Assembly (NCBI GenBank): GCA_020048255.1
Contig: JAIFMR010000037.1
Location: forward strand, 1-23,074
Source: Rhodoferax sp.
GTDB lineage: Bacteria; Pseudomonadota; Gammaproteobacteria; Burkholderiales; Burkholderiaceae_C
Direction: 5' to 3'
DNA: 23,074 nt
This document shows positions 7,095 to 14,974 of this stretch, piece after piece. Under the pieces are notes generated by a model that ran no database searches, was not told the origin of the DNA, and saw nothing but the letters and a program-made list of their open reading frames with translations. Position 1 is the first letter of the stretch. Each line of letters starts with the position of its first letter. The position numbers were made by a program, and so were the translations under genes.

Positions 7095-7138
7095 GCTAGC
7101 TACCAGCGCTTGCTGTATATGGGCTAGAGGCCCATTTG
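7095..7138. repeat. Copy 2 of the 44-bp intergenic repeat
   Basis: Same orientation as copy 1 at 4817-4860, with shared blocks GCGCTTGC (7106-7113) and GGGCTAGAG (7121-7129). It begins directly after the stop codon (7141-7139) of the NarL-type regulator gene. Both copies therefore sit at the 3' end of a minus-strand gene, where the GGGC/GCCC hairpin could influence transcript ends (inference). Confidence 0.65.
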
Positions 7139-7786
7139 TTATACAGAAACCAGTCCCATCTTGAGGGCGTAGCGCACCAGGCCGGTGACTTCGTGCACGT
7201 CAAGCTGCTTCATCAGCCCGCTGCGGTGGGTCTCGACGGTTTTGACCGACAAATCGAGCCGGCGGGCAATCTCCTTGGTGCTCAAGCCTTCGGCAATGAG
7301 TTGCAAGACCTCGCGCTGGCGCGGCGACAACTGCTCGCCGGGTTGATCGTCGTCACGTAAACGCTGCACATAGTCGTTGACCACGCCTTTGGAGACCGCC
7401 GGGCTAAGAAAAGTCTCGCCACGCAACACGGCAGCCAGGGCCAGGCCGAGTTCCATGGGCGCCGCGTCTTTGAGCAAATAGGCCACAGCACCGTTGCGCA
7501 AGGCCCGGCGCACGTATTCTTCGTTTTGATGCATGGACAAAATCATCACCCGAATGCTGGGGTGTGATTTGACCAGGCGCGCGGTGGCCTCCAGGCCATT
7601 GAGGCCGGGCATGGCAATGTCCATCAGCACCAGATGGGGTTGCAGTTGCTCAGCCAGTTCCAGCAAGGCCAGGCCGTCGCCGGCTTCGCCCACCACCTCG
7701 ATCTCGGGCATGGATTCCAGCAGCTTGCGCAAGCCGGCTCGCACCAGGGTGTGGTCATCGGCCAGCAACACACGCACGGTGCTCAC
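7139..7786 (-). CDS. NarL/LuxR-family two-component response regulator
   Basis: This 215-residue protein has a receiver (D10-D11, phospho-site D56 in LVLMDIAMPG, K in LLKDAAP) and a C-terminal LuxR-type helix-turn-helix (about 150-205: LSPRQREVLQLIAEGLSTKE, then KTVETHR). It is expected to dimerise on phosphorylation and bind inverted repeats. I chose the GTG at 7786-7784: GGAG sits seven bases upstream and GTGA overlaps the stop of the partner kinase gene. The in-frame start at 7816 would overlap that gene further and has no better ribosome site. It forms a classic pair with the overlapping HisKA_3 kinase. The palindromes just downstream, in front of the GGDEF-EAL gene, are plausible targets. 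Confidence 0.93.
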   Translation of the reverse strand: MSTVRVLLADDHTLVRAGLRKLLESMPEIEVVGEAGDGLALLELAEQLQPHLVLMDIAMPGLNGLEATARLVKSHPSIRVMILSMHQNEEYVRRALRNGAVAYLLKDAAPMELGLALAAVLRGETFLSPAVSKGVVNDYVQRLRDDDQPGEQLSPRQREVLQLIAEGLSTKEIARRLDLSVKTVETHRSGLMKQLDVHEVTGLVRYALKMGLVSV

Positions 7787-8868
7787 AACGCGTCTCCCTG
7801 GGTGCGCCAGGGGCACCGTAGCTCCACCGTGCTGCCCTGCCCGATCACCGAGGCCATGTCCAGCCGGCCGCCCAGCAGCGTGGCGCGCTCCTGCATGCCC
7901 AAGACACCCAGGCTGGCGCCGGTAGTCGCCCGTTCCCGCATGGCCGCCGTATCGAACCCAACGCCGTCATCACTGACCAGCAGCACCATTTCATCCAGGT
8001 CGCGGCGCAGGTTGATCTCGACGCGTTGGGCTTTGGCATGGCGCGTGATGTTGGTCAGGGCCTCTTGCACAATCCGAAAACATGCGGTTTCGATCTCGGG
8101 GGCCAGCCGATCGAGCGAGCGCTCGTGGTGAAAACGCACCTCAAAACCACCGCGACCGGCGCTTTGCTCAGCGATCCACTTGAGCGCGGGGGCCAAACCC
8201 AGGTCGTCGAGCATGGAGGGGCGCAGCGCCGTGGCCAACGAACGCACTTGTTTCAAGGCGTCTTCGACGATGCGGATGTTTTCGCTGTAAAGATCGGGCG
8301 GGGCCTTGTCCTTGAAGCGCTCCCCCAGTTGCAAATTGATTTTGATGGCCGTGAGCGACTGCCCGAGTTCGTCATGCAATTCAATGGCCACGCGCCGGCG
8401 CTCTTGCTCCTGGGCCTCCAGCACGCGCCTGGAGAGCGCCTGCAACTGGCGCGTGGTGGTGAGCAACTTGGCCTCGGCCTGGTGTTTGTACAGCGCCATG
8501 GACAGCACGGTGCTGAGTTCACGTTCAGAAAAAGGCTTGAGCACGTAACCAAAGGGTTCGGTGAGCTTGGCACGCGCCAGAATGTCGTCGGCCGCGAAGG
8601 CCGTTAAAAAAACCACCGGCAAGGCAAATTCGGTCCGGATGATTTGGGCCGCGGCGATGCCGTCCATGACGCCAGCGAGCTGAATGTCCATCAGCACCAG
8701 GTGCGGGCGCAATGCCGCGACCAGCGTCAGCGCTTCTTCACCCTCACGGGTGACGCCCACCACCTCGTAACCCAGGTCCGTGAGCTGCTGCTCAATGTCG
8801 CGGGCCACCAGCAACTCGTCTTCAACGATCAAAATTTTGGCAGGTTGGGGAGCAGAAGGGGTGTTCAT
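7783..8868 (-). CDS. Receiver-HisKA_3 (NarX/DegS-type) histidine kinase
   Basis: This 361-residue cytoplasmic kinase has a receiver at the N-terminus (phospho-site D61 in LVLMDIQLAG, K111 in VLKPF), not the C-terminal receiver of most hybrids. A coiled linker leads to a HisKA_3 helix with AIELHDELGQSL (phospho-His 165) and an ATPase domain with IVQEALTNITRHA and SDDGVGFD. No membrane segment or PAS domain is visible, so the input is probably phosphorylation of its own receiver by another kinase. Phosphate should then go to the NarL-type regulator whose gene overlaps its stop by four bases. The ATG at 8868 was chosen over an in-frame TTG at 8871; the ribosome site is poor. The pap gene lies 45 bp upstream. 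Confidence 0.92.
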   Translation of the reverse strand: MNTPSAPQPAKILIVEDELLVARDIEQQLTDLGYEVVGVTREGEEALTLVAALRPHLVLMDIQLAGVMDGIAAAQIIRTEFALPVVFLTAFAADDILARAKLTEPFGYVLKPFSERELSTVLSMALYKHQAEAKLLTTTRQLQALSRRVLEAQEQERRRVAIELHDELGQSLTAIKINLQLGERFKDKAPPDLYSENIRIVEDALKQVRSLATALRPSMLDDLGLAPALKWIAEQSAGRGGFEVRFHHERSLDRLAPEIETACFRIVQEALTNITRHAKAQRVEINLRRDLDEMVLLVSDDGVGFDTAAMRERATTGASLGVLGMQERATLLGGRLDMASVIGQGSTVELRCPWRTQGDAL

Positions 8869-8913
8869 CAATACAGAAAAAATCAGTTTTTTGCGCTGAG
8901 GCGTCTAGGTTTG

Positions 8914-10503
8914 TTACTTGGCTTTGGACCGGCCTTTGGTCTTGGGTGCGGCGACGGGTATTTTGACTTGTTTCGCCGCCTTTTTTTCTGCTTTTTGTGG
9001 GCTGGCATCCGACTTGGCCGGCTTGCCCTGCAAGGCCGCCTCCAGCCGCTGGCACAGCGTACGCAAAATTTTGACGCGGGCGTAATTTTTGTCGTTGGCT
9101 TCGACCAGCGTCCAGGGTGCGTCACCGGTGCTGGTGCGCTCGACCATATCGCAAATGGCTTGCTGGTAGTCGTGCCACTTTTCGCGGTTGCGCCAGTCTT
9201 CCTGGGTGATCTTGAAGCGTTTGAACTCGATCTTTTCGCGTTCCTTGAAGCGCTTGAGTTGCTCAGCCTGGCTGATCTGCAGCCAGAACTTGATCACGAT
9301 CACCCCGGCGTCCATCATCTCGTGTTCAAAGTCGTTGATTTCGCTGTAGGCCCGCAGCCAGTCGGCCTCCGAGCAAAAGCCCTCGACCCGCTCCACCAGC
9401 ACGCGGCCATACCAGGTGCGGTCAAAAATGGCCACATGGCCCTGGCGTGGCAGATGCCGCCAAAAACGCCACAAATGCGGTTGCGCCCGCTCTTCTTCAG
9501 TAGGTGCGGCCACGGGTGTCACCTGGTACTGGCGCGCATCGAGCGCCGCGGCAATGCGCCGAATGGCACCGCCCTTGCCGGCCGCGTCCGCGCCTTCAAA
9601 GGCACACACCAGCGAGCGGCCCTTGAAACGCTCGTCACGCACCAGTTCTGACAGGCGGCCCTGCCATTGGGCCAACTCGTCTTTGTAGGTCTTTTCCGGC
9701 ATGGCCAGCGACAAGTCCAGCTCGGACAACACGTTGCGGCCATCCATGTCGACCCGCACCATGGGTGCCACTGGCGAGCGCACGGTCTCGGGCTCGGCCA
9801 GCTTGCTTTGCAGGGCGGCCAGCAGCACTTGGCCCACGGTCATGGAGCGGTAACGGTCGTCGGTCCCCTCCACCACCACCCAAGGCGCCGCAGCGGTGTT
9901 GGTGATGCGCAGCAAATGGCCAGCCACGTCTTGCAGCTCGTCGTAGGTTTTGAGACGGTCCCAGTTCCACTGGGTAACACGCCAGGCGGTGCGCGGGTCG
10001 CTGGAGAGCGCTTTGAGGCGCTGCTTTTGGCCTTCCTTGGTCAGGTGAAACCAGAACTTCAGGACCAGGGCGCCTTCACTGACCAACATTTCTTCAAAGC
10101 GGTTGATCTGCTCAGAGCGGGCGTCGAGCTCCTTGAGAGAAATCTCGCCCTGAATACGCTCGCGAATCGGGTCAGAGTACCAGGAGCCGGCAAATATGCC
10201 GACCCGGCCTTTGGGTGGCAAAGAACGCCAGTAGCGCCACATGGGTGGTCGTTCGCGCTCCTCGTCACTCGGCTGGGAAAACGCCAGCGTCGAGATAAAG
10301 CGGGGGTCCATCCATTCGTACAAGGTATTGATGGTTTCGCCTTTACCCGCGCCGTCCTGGCCACTGATGAGCACCACCACCGGTGTCTTGCGCTTTTCAA
10401 ACAGGTTGACCTGTGCTTCCAATAACGCAGCACGCAGCGCAGGAACAGCCTCCTTGTATGTGGTTTTGTTGAGCTTGTGACCAATTTCGGCAGATTCAAA
10501 CAT
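8914..10503 (-). CDS. pap: Polyphosphate:AMP phosphotransferase (two-domain PPK2)
   Basis: This 529-residue protein has two tandem PPK2-type kinase domains, the arrangement of class II PPK2 enzymes that make ADP from AMP using polyphosphate. The N-terminal domain has Walker A GQDGAGKGET (about 48-57), but its Walker B region reads FAGSWYSDP, without the usual D-R. The C-terminal domain has EGADAAGKGG (about 303-312) and the intact lid/Walker B motif IFDRTWYGRVLVERVEG (D361-R362), so catalysis should lie there, as is known for the family. A lysine/alanine-rich, probably disordered tail ends the protein. The ATG at 10503 gives the family's usual MFESAEIGHKL start; the ribosome site is weak. It is not obviously co-functional with its signalling neighbours, though polyphosphate and stress signalling are linked. 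Confidence 0.95.
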   Translation of the reverse strand: MFESAEIGHKLNKTTYKEAVPALRAALLEAQVNLFEKRKTPVVVLISGQDGAGKGETINTLYEWMDPRFISTLAFSQPSDEERERPPMWRYWRSLPPKGRVGIFAGSWYSDPIRERIQGEISLKELDARSEQINRFEEMLVSEGALVLKFWFHLTKEGQKQRLKALSSDPRTAWRVTQWNWDRLKTYDELQDVAGHLLRITNTAAAPWVVVEGTDDRYRSMTVGQVLLAALQSKLAEPETVRSPVAPMVRVDMDGRNVLSELDLSLAMPEKTYKDELAQWQGRLSELVRDERFKGRSLVCAFEGADAAGKGGAIRRIAAALDARQYQVTPVAAPTEEERAQPHLWRFWRHLPRQGHVAIFDRTWYGRVLVERVEGFCSEADWLRAYSEINDFEHEMMDAGVIVIKFWLQISQAEQLKRFKEREKIEFKRFKITQEDWRNREKWHDYQQAICDMVERTSTGDAPWTLVEANDKNYARVKILRTLCQRLEAALQGKPAKSDASPQKAEKKAAKQVKIPVAAPKTKGRSKAK

Positions 10504-10650
10504 AGCAGCTTTCAAAAATAAATGGTCATGCCAACGTCGTCGCGCGGGCGCACACCTATGCGGTTGGAATCTTCGCGCAAATCAACCAACGTGGTGATTA
10601 TCAGATTTTCACCACATCTGGTTTCACAAATTGGGGTGGCGCAGGGCTGA
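10504..10650. other. Intergenic region with inverted repeat and possible gene remnant
   Basis: This 147-bp gap separates the toxin gene from pap. It contains a seven-base inverted repeat, GTGGTGA (10591-10597) and TCACCAC (10609-10615), overlapped by CAGAT/ATCTG (10602-10620). On the minus strand a frame stays open through the gap and stops at 10514-10512, eight bases before pap. Its last residues, RPRDDVGMTIYF, alternate like a closing outer-membrane beta strand ending in phenylalanine. It has no start of its own before running into the toxin gene, so it could be a 3' remnant or chance. Confidence 0.3.
10591..10615. repeat. Inverted repeat upstream of pap
   Basis: GTGGTGA at 10591-10597 and TCACCAC at 10609-10615 are perfect complements around an 11-base loop. 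No T-run follows on either strand, so this is not a convincing terminator. It could be an operator for pap, whose start is about 90 bp away, or a chance structure. Confidence 0.35.
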
Positions 10651-10947
10651 TCAATGCTGATCAAGTGCGCGTGCCGTACTGGCGGGGTGTCTGCGGCAAT
10701 CAAGGACCCGCCAGACCTGTACTTCGTCCCCGATTACCTTGTAATAGATGGCGTAAGGAAACCGCTTTGACAGCGTGCGGTGATAGCCATGGAACTGTTG
10801 ATGAATGCCAGCAAACAACAGCAATGAGTCTACGTCAGAGAACAGCGAATCAAGAAAGTAGTCCCCCAAACCGGGTTGCTGGCGTTCATAAAAGCGCCGA
10901 CCAACGTCAAGATCATTCAGTGCCAGCGTCAATATCCGCAGTTTCAT
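10651..10947 (-). CDS. ParE/RelE-family toxin of a type II toxin-antitoxin system
   Basis: This 98-residue basic protein has the ParE/RelE fold pattern. An N-terminal helix pair (ALNDLDVGRRFYERQQPGL) is followed by the C-terminal strand block FPYAIYYKVIGDEVQVWRV and a final RRHP, typical of these toxins. Family members either cleave mRNA on ribosomes or poison DNA gyrase; the sequence alone does not decide which. It is the second gene of a pair: its ATG (10947-10945) overlaps the antitoxin stop as ATGA. Antitoxin-first order with coupling is standard for these modules. Confidence 0.88.
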   Translation of the reverse strand: MKLRILTLALNDLDVGRRFYERQQPGLGDYFLDSLFSDVDSLLLFAGIHQQFHGYHRTLSKRFPYAIYYKVIGDEVQVWRVLDCRRHPASTARALDQH

Positions 10948-11153
10948 ACCCTGCCATCACGCAGTCTGGCTTTGGCCTCTGCCCAATCGATGAAATCGGC
11001 TTGGCCATCCCGGTGTGCGCGTTCGGCTTCATGCAAGGCTGTCAGATGCCAATCTGGCGAGTCAAGGTCGTTGGCATCGGCAGAGAGGTCTACCCACAAG
11101 GTTTCCATCAATTGCAGCTTTTCAGCGCGGCTCATTTCGTTAAGGGTTAGCAT
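10944..11153 (-). CDS. Addiction-module antitoxin (short acidic, PF09720-like)
   Basis: This 69-residue acidic protein resembles the small 'putative addiction module component' antitoxins paired with ParE/RelE toxins. Its helical N-terminus (MSRAEKLQLMETLWVDL) is followed by a D/E- and W-containing stretch (SPDWHLTALHEAE) and ends FIDWAEAKARLR, the segment expected to wrap the toxin. No DNA-binding helix-turn-helix or ribbon-helix-helix is evident. I chose the ATG at 11153-11151; an in-frame TTG at 11159 is less likely. A promoter-like pair and overlapping palindromes lie just upstream. Confidence 0.85.
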   Translation of the reverse strand: MLTLNEMSRAEKLQLMETLWVDLSADANDLDSPDWHLTALHEAERAHRDGQADFIDWAEAKARLRDGRV

Positions 11154-11183
11154 ATTCAAAATTCCGGGGGTGGTGTTCGGTCA

Positions 11184-11212
11184 AGCATATGACGAAACAA
11201 TATGAGTGACAA
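11184..11212 (-). promoter_or_regulatory. Probable sigma-70 promoter of the toxin-antitoxin pair
   Basis: Read on the minus strand, TTGTCA (11212-11207, five of six to consensus) and TATGCT (11189-11184, four of six) are separated by exactly 17 bases. The -10 lies about 30 bp upstream of the antitoxin ATG. Confidence 0.5.
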
Positions 11213-11213
11213 G

Positions 11214-11233
11214 TATTCAGGATGAATATCCTG
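11214..11233. promoter_or_regulatory. Overlapping palindromes upstream of the toxin-antitoxin promoter
   Basis: Two perfect inverted repeats overlap: TATTC-AGGAT-GAATA (11214-11228) and CAGGAT-GAAT-ATCCTG (11218-11233). They abut the upstream edge of the -35 box. They may be an operator for autoregulation; the second could also be a weak hairpin after the SulP gene that ends at 11249, but no T-run follows. Confidence 0.4.
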
Positions 11234-11248
11234 CACGGTCGCTTCGCC

Positions 11249-13459
11249 TCAAACATGCAACAGGGTTCTTTCGTCATCGGCATGCCGCAGGCGCTGTGCC
11301 AACGTGCGTGAGATGGCGGTCATCAGAATCAGCGCCAGCTTTTTGTGCTCTTCAGCCAGCAGGTTGAATTGCTCAAGGGACATCACGAACAAATCAATGT
11401 CGGTCGCGGCAATGGCGTTGTCGCTGCGGGCGCGCTCTTCCAGAAAGGCCAGGCCGCCAAAGAAGTCACCGCGCCCAAAGCTGGCGATGTGATGCACCTG
11501 GCGGCTGCCACTGATGGGGGCCATGATGCGCACGGCACCCCGGCGGATCAGGTACAGCTCACGGGTTTGGTCACCCAGGTTGTACACGGCGTCGCCGGCC
11601 TTGACCGTGCGCTGTGCCATGCGCGCCTCCAGGTCAGCCATGGTGTCGTCCTTGCGACCCTGAAACAAGTCCATTTCAGACAGTCGCAGCGGCACCTCGT
11701 CGGCGGCTGACAGCACCACGTCGCCCACCAGCTGGTCTTCCACCCATTCAACCGCAGCTTCGATGTTTTTGAAAACACGCACCGTGTTGCCGTCATCGAT
11801 CAGGCCGGTTTGTTTTAAAAACTCCACCAGGTTGCGGCCGTTGGGCAACTGCTCGCGCACATGGCTGAGCAGCAACGGTACCCCTCGGTCGCGCAGGGTG
11901 TCACGCACCTGGTTGAGCATGTGCGCCGCCGTGATGTCCACCGCCTGCACCCAGCGCATGTCCAGAATGACGAAATCGCGCAGCTTGATCTCGGGCTCGA
12001 GTTGTGCATACAGCTCATACGTGGTGCCAAAAAACAGGCTGCCCTGCAACTCAAAAATCACGGCCTTGTCGCCCTTTTGCGCAATCATGCGCATCTCGGA
12101 CTCAGAGCGGCTCCAAGTGGAAGAACGCTGGTTGACAAAGGTTTTGCGCCGCACCACCGAACCACCGACTTGCTCACGTACAAACAGCAAAATCGACAGC
12201 GCCACGCCGGACACCGACGCCGCGATCAGCCCCACCATGAGGGCAAAACCAATCACCACCAGCACCACGGCCAGATCAAACACCGTGGCGCGTGACTCTA
12301 AAAAGTGCAGCGGCTCGGTGTCGATCATGCGCAGGCCCACCACAATCAAAATGCCGGCCAGCGTGGCCACCGGAATCCAGGCAATGTAGCTGCCCAGGGC
12401 CAGGCCGGCAATGAGCACCAGCACGCCTTCAATGGTGCCAGAGACCCGCGTCTGTGCGCCGCTGGACAGGTTGACCATGGTGGCACCCATGGTGCCGGCC
12501 CCCGGAATACCACCAATGCCTGAAGAAGCCATGTTGGCCAGCCCTTGAGCAAACAACTCGCGGTTGGGGTCGTGTCGGGTGCGCGTTTTTTGGTCAATGA
12601 CGACACAGGTTTTGAGCGTGTCAATGGACAGCAGGGCCGCCAATGTCAAGGCACCACCGGCCAGCGCCGCCACCTGGCCGAGCTTGAGTTCGCCAATTTC
12701 CTGCCAGCGCGCGGTGATGGACTGCAGCGCGCCTTCACCCGTGACACCCAGGGCACCGAGCACCAGTTTGTTGTCGGTCAGGGTCATCATGGAGGCATCG
12801 GAATTGGCCAGCGCCAGATACGCGATCAAGCCGGCCGCAATGCCCAAAATGGTGCTGGGTACCGCCTTGGTGAAGCGCGGTGCCAGCAGTGCCACCCCCA
12901 CCGTGGCCAGACCCACCAGCAGGCTACGCGGGTCCCACAATTCAGGTGCCATCAGCGCATGCCACCACTTGACATCGGGGGCGGCGCCGACAAAACGCGG
13001 AATCTGGCTGCCAATGATGATGAGCCCGACGCCACTGAGGTAACCACTGACCACGGTGTAGGGAATGTATTTGATCAAGCGACCGGCCCCCATGAAGCCG
13101 ATGAACATCTGGATGGCCCCCGTCAACAGGCCAAAGACCGTGAGCAGCAGCACAATGCCCGAGGGCGACACCCCGTTTTGAACTTGCTCAATGGCAAAAG
13201 CCGACAGCACCGCTGCGGCCGGTGCGCAGGGTGCACTGATCAACCGGTCGGTACCGCCAAAGGTGGGCGCAATCATGCCCAGGGCGGCCGCACCCAGCAT
13301 GCCAGCCAATGCGCCAAACACCGCGTAGTCCGGGCTGATGGCCGAGTACACCGTGACCCCAAACGCCACCGATGCCGGCAAGGCCACCAGCATGGAAGCC
13401 AGGCCGCCCCAGAAGTCTCCGGGGGCTTTGAAACGTGCGGTCAGGTCTTGCAGTGCCAT
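11249..13459 (-). CDS. SulP-family anion transporter with STAS and cyclic-nucleotide-binding domains
   Basis: This 736-residue membrane protein has a SulP/SLC26 transporter core (about 15-430, many hydrophobic helices, with GGIPGAGTMGATMVN at 316-330). A STAS domain follows at about 463-575 (AVIFELQGSLFFG, then DMRWVQAVDITAAHML), then a cyclic-nucleotide-binding-type domain at about 605-725 (YLIRRGAVRI, then GDFFGGLAFLEERARSDNAI). SulP proteins carry sulfate, bicarbonate or other anions; the substrate is not evident. In the nucleotide cassette the usual FGE glutamate is glycine (G668-G669) while the arginine, R678, is kept, so cAMP or cGMP binding is doubtful. It is the last gene of the operon, 12 bp after the hemerythrin kinase, with a weak ribosome site. 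Confidence 0.9.
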   Translation of the reverse strand: MALQDLTARFKAPGDFWGGLASMLVALPASVAFGVTVYSAISPDYAVFGALAGMLGAAALGMIAPTFGGTDRLISAPCAPAAAVLSAFAIEQVQNGVSPSGIVLLLTVFGLLTGAIQMFIGFMGAGRLIKYIPYTVVSGYLSGVGLIIIGSQIPRFVGAAPDVKWWHALMAPELWDPRSLLVGLATVGVALLAPRFTKAVPSTILGIAAGLIAYLALANSDASMMTLTDNKLVLGALGVTGEGALQSITARWQEIGELKLGQVAALAGGALTLAALLSIDTLKTCVVIDQKTRTRHDPNRELFAQGLANMASSGIGGIPGAGTMGATMVNLSSGAQTRVSGTIEGVLVLIAGLALGSYIAWIPVATLAGILIVVGLRMIDTEPLHFLESRATVFDLAVVLVVIGFALMVGLIAASVSGVALSILLFVREQVGGSVVRRKTFVNQRSSTWSRSESEMRMIAQKGDKAVIFELQGSLFFGTTYELYAQLEPEIKLRDFVILDMRWVQAVDITAAHMLNQVRDTLRDRGVPLLLSHVREQLPNGRNLVEFLKQTGLIDDGNTVRVFKNIEAAVEWVEDQLVGDVVLSAADEVPLRLSEMDLFQGRKDDTMADLEARMAQRTVKAGDAVYNLGDQTRELYLIRRGAVRIMAPISGSRQVHHIASFGRGDFFGGLAFLEERARSDNAIAATDIDLFVMSLEQFNLLAEEHKKLALILMTAISRTLAQRLRHADDERTLLHV

Positions 13460-13471
13460 GAAGAGCAGTCT

Positions 13472-14974
13472 TTAAGTGATCGGTTCAGCCGGAGGATGAG
13501 GCAAGCTGGCTCGAAACGTGGTTCCCTGCCCCGGGCTGCTGCTGACCTGAATCTGCCCATGGTGGCGTTGCATGATTTCCCAGGTCAGGGACAGTCCCAG
13601 ACCGGTGCCCTTGCCGACCGCCTGGGTGGTGAAAAAAGGCTCAAAGATGCGCTTTTGCACCTCCTGCGTCATGCCACAGCCGTTGTCGCTGATCTCGGCC
13701 CAGACCGCACCGGGCGTGACACCACTGCGCACCGTGATGCGCCCCCGGGTTTGGATTGCCTGAGCCGCGTTAACAAGCAGATTGACAAAAACCTGCTGGA
13801 TCTGCGAGGCCCGGCACAGCACCGGTGGCAAAGCGTTGAGTTCTTTCACGACTTCAGCCTTCTGCCGGATGTCATTGGCGGCCACATTCAGGGCACTCTC
13901 GAGTACCTGATTCAGGTCCACCGGCAACAGCTGGCCTTCGTCGGCCTGGGAAAAATCACGCAGGTCAGAGACGATGCGTTTGACCCGGCCGAGCCCGTCT
14001 TTAGACTCCTGCAGCAGGTCGGTCACGTCCTGGCGCAGGTAATCAAAGTCCATCTGCTTGAGCGCCGCATCAATGGCCTGGCGTTGTGCGGCGGGCAGAT
14101 CGACCGTGGCTTGCCGGTACACATCGGTCAAGTCAAACAGTTGCTCGACATAGCCGCCCAAAGAACCGATGTTGGAGCTGACAAAACCAATCGGGTTGTT
14201 GATTTCATGGGCGACCCCTGCGGCCAGTTGCCCCACCGCCGCCATTTTTTCGGATTGCAAGAGTTGAGTGCGGGTGCGCTCCAGGTGTTGCATGGAGGCC
14301 ACCAGTGCTGCACGCTCTGTCTGCAGATCGGCGTTGGCTTGCGACAGCTCCTGGGTGCGCTGCTGAACGCGCGACTCCAACGTGCGATTGGCAGACTCGA
14401 GCTCGGACTGGGCTGTGAGCAGTTGCTGGTTGACCTGCAACAGGGTGCGGTTGCGCTGGCTGAGCAGGCTGAACAGATCGATCAGGGCGGCGTTGTAGAC
14501 CGCATTGGGCGCGCCGCCCACCGAGGCCAGGGCTTCATAGGCGTGGCTGGGGGTGTCGCCGGCGGCAATGGCCTGCACCTGGGTGGCCATGCGTTTGTCT
14601 TCGGAGAGGATATGAAAGCTCAGCCAGCTGGTTAAAAACTGCAACAGGTCCTTGCCGCTCAAGCTGCCCGCCTCTTCATACTGCTGGCGCATTTGCAGAA
14701 CTTCATCGACAAAAGTCTGGTGGGTGCGGTGGTGCTGCGCCAGGTAATCGGGCAGCACCTGGCTGCGCGCCATCAGGTCTTCTTCGTGTTTGAAGTGCAC
14801 GGCAGCGTAGTGGATGAGCTTGTCAAGCAAGGGCGCGACCACCTGCTTGGCCGCGTCGTCACCCAAAGCCAGGCTGGGTGCCACGTTGTTGATCATGTCG
14901 ACCAGGGCATGGTGCTGAGCGTCTACGGTGCTGATGCCGGTGACAAAGTGCTCGCTCCAGGCCATCAGCTTCAT
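13472..14974 (-). CDS. Hemerythrin-domain sensor histidine kinase
   Basis: This 500-residue soluble kinase has an N-terminal bacteriohemerythrin domain (1-130) holding all seven expected di-iron ligands: H21, H60, E64, H81, H85, H121 and D126. A coiled coil (about 165-240) links it to a HisKA domain (GQLAAGVAHEINNPIGF, phospho-His 256) and an ATPase domain with FVNLLVNAAQAI, DNGCGMT, FEPFFTT and GKGTGLGLS. Hemerythrin domains bind O2 at a di-iron centre, so this should be an oxygen or redox sensor (inference from family). No membrane segment or receiver is present. Its ATG overlaps the stop of the upstream GAF/PAS kinase by four bases (ATGA), and their kinase halves are clearly paralogous. 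The likely phosphate acceptor is the receiver encoded at 17640-18998. Confidence 0.93.
   Translation of the reverse strand: MKLMAWSEHFVTGISTVDAQHHALVDMINNVAPSLALGDDAAKQVVAPLLDKLIHYAAVHFKHEEDLMARSQVLPDYLAQHHRTHQTFVDEVLQMRQQYEEAGSLSGKDLLQFLTSWLSFHILSEDKRMATQVQAIAAGDTPSHAYEALASVGGAPNAVYNAALIDLFSLLSQRNRTLLQVNQQLLTAQSELESANRTLESRVQQRTQELSQANADLQTERAALVASMQHLERTRTQLLQSEKMAAVGQLAAGVAHEINNPIGFVSSNIGSLGGYVEQLFDLTDVYRQATVDLPAAQRQAIDAALKQMDFDYLRQDVTDLLQESKDGLGRVKRIVSDLRDFSQADEGQLLPVDLNQVLESALNVAANDIRQKAEVVKELNALPPVLCRASQIQQVFVNLLVNAAQAIQTRGRITVRSGVTPGAVWAEISDNGCGMTQEVQKRIFEPFFTTQAVGKGTGLGLSLTWEIMQRHHGQIQVSSSPGQGTTFRASLPHPPAEPIT

Noticed and set aside
10501..10515. TAGCAGCTTTC at the pap start, similar to part of the 44-bp repeat
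   Set aside because: Only about nine bases match, the conserved GCGCTTGC and GGGCTAGAG blocks are missing, and the segment spans the pap start codon.
12545..14635. Long plus-strand open frame of 696 codons opposite the SulP and hemerythrin kinase genes
   Set aside because: It is antisense to two clearly recognisable genes, is rich in H, Q, R and G as expected from complementary high-GC codons, and has no recognisable domain.
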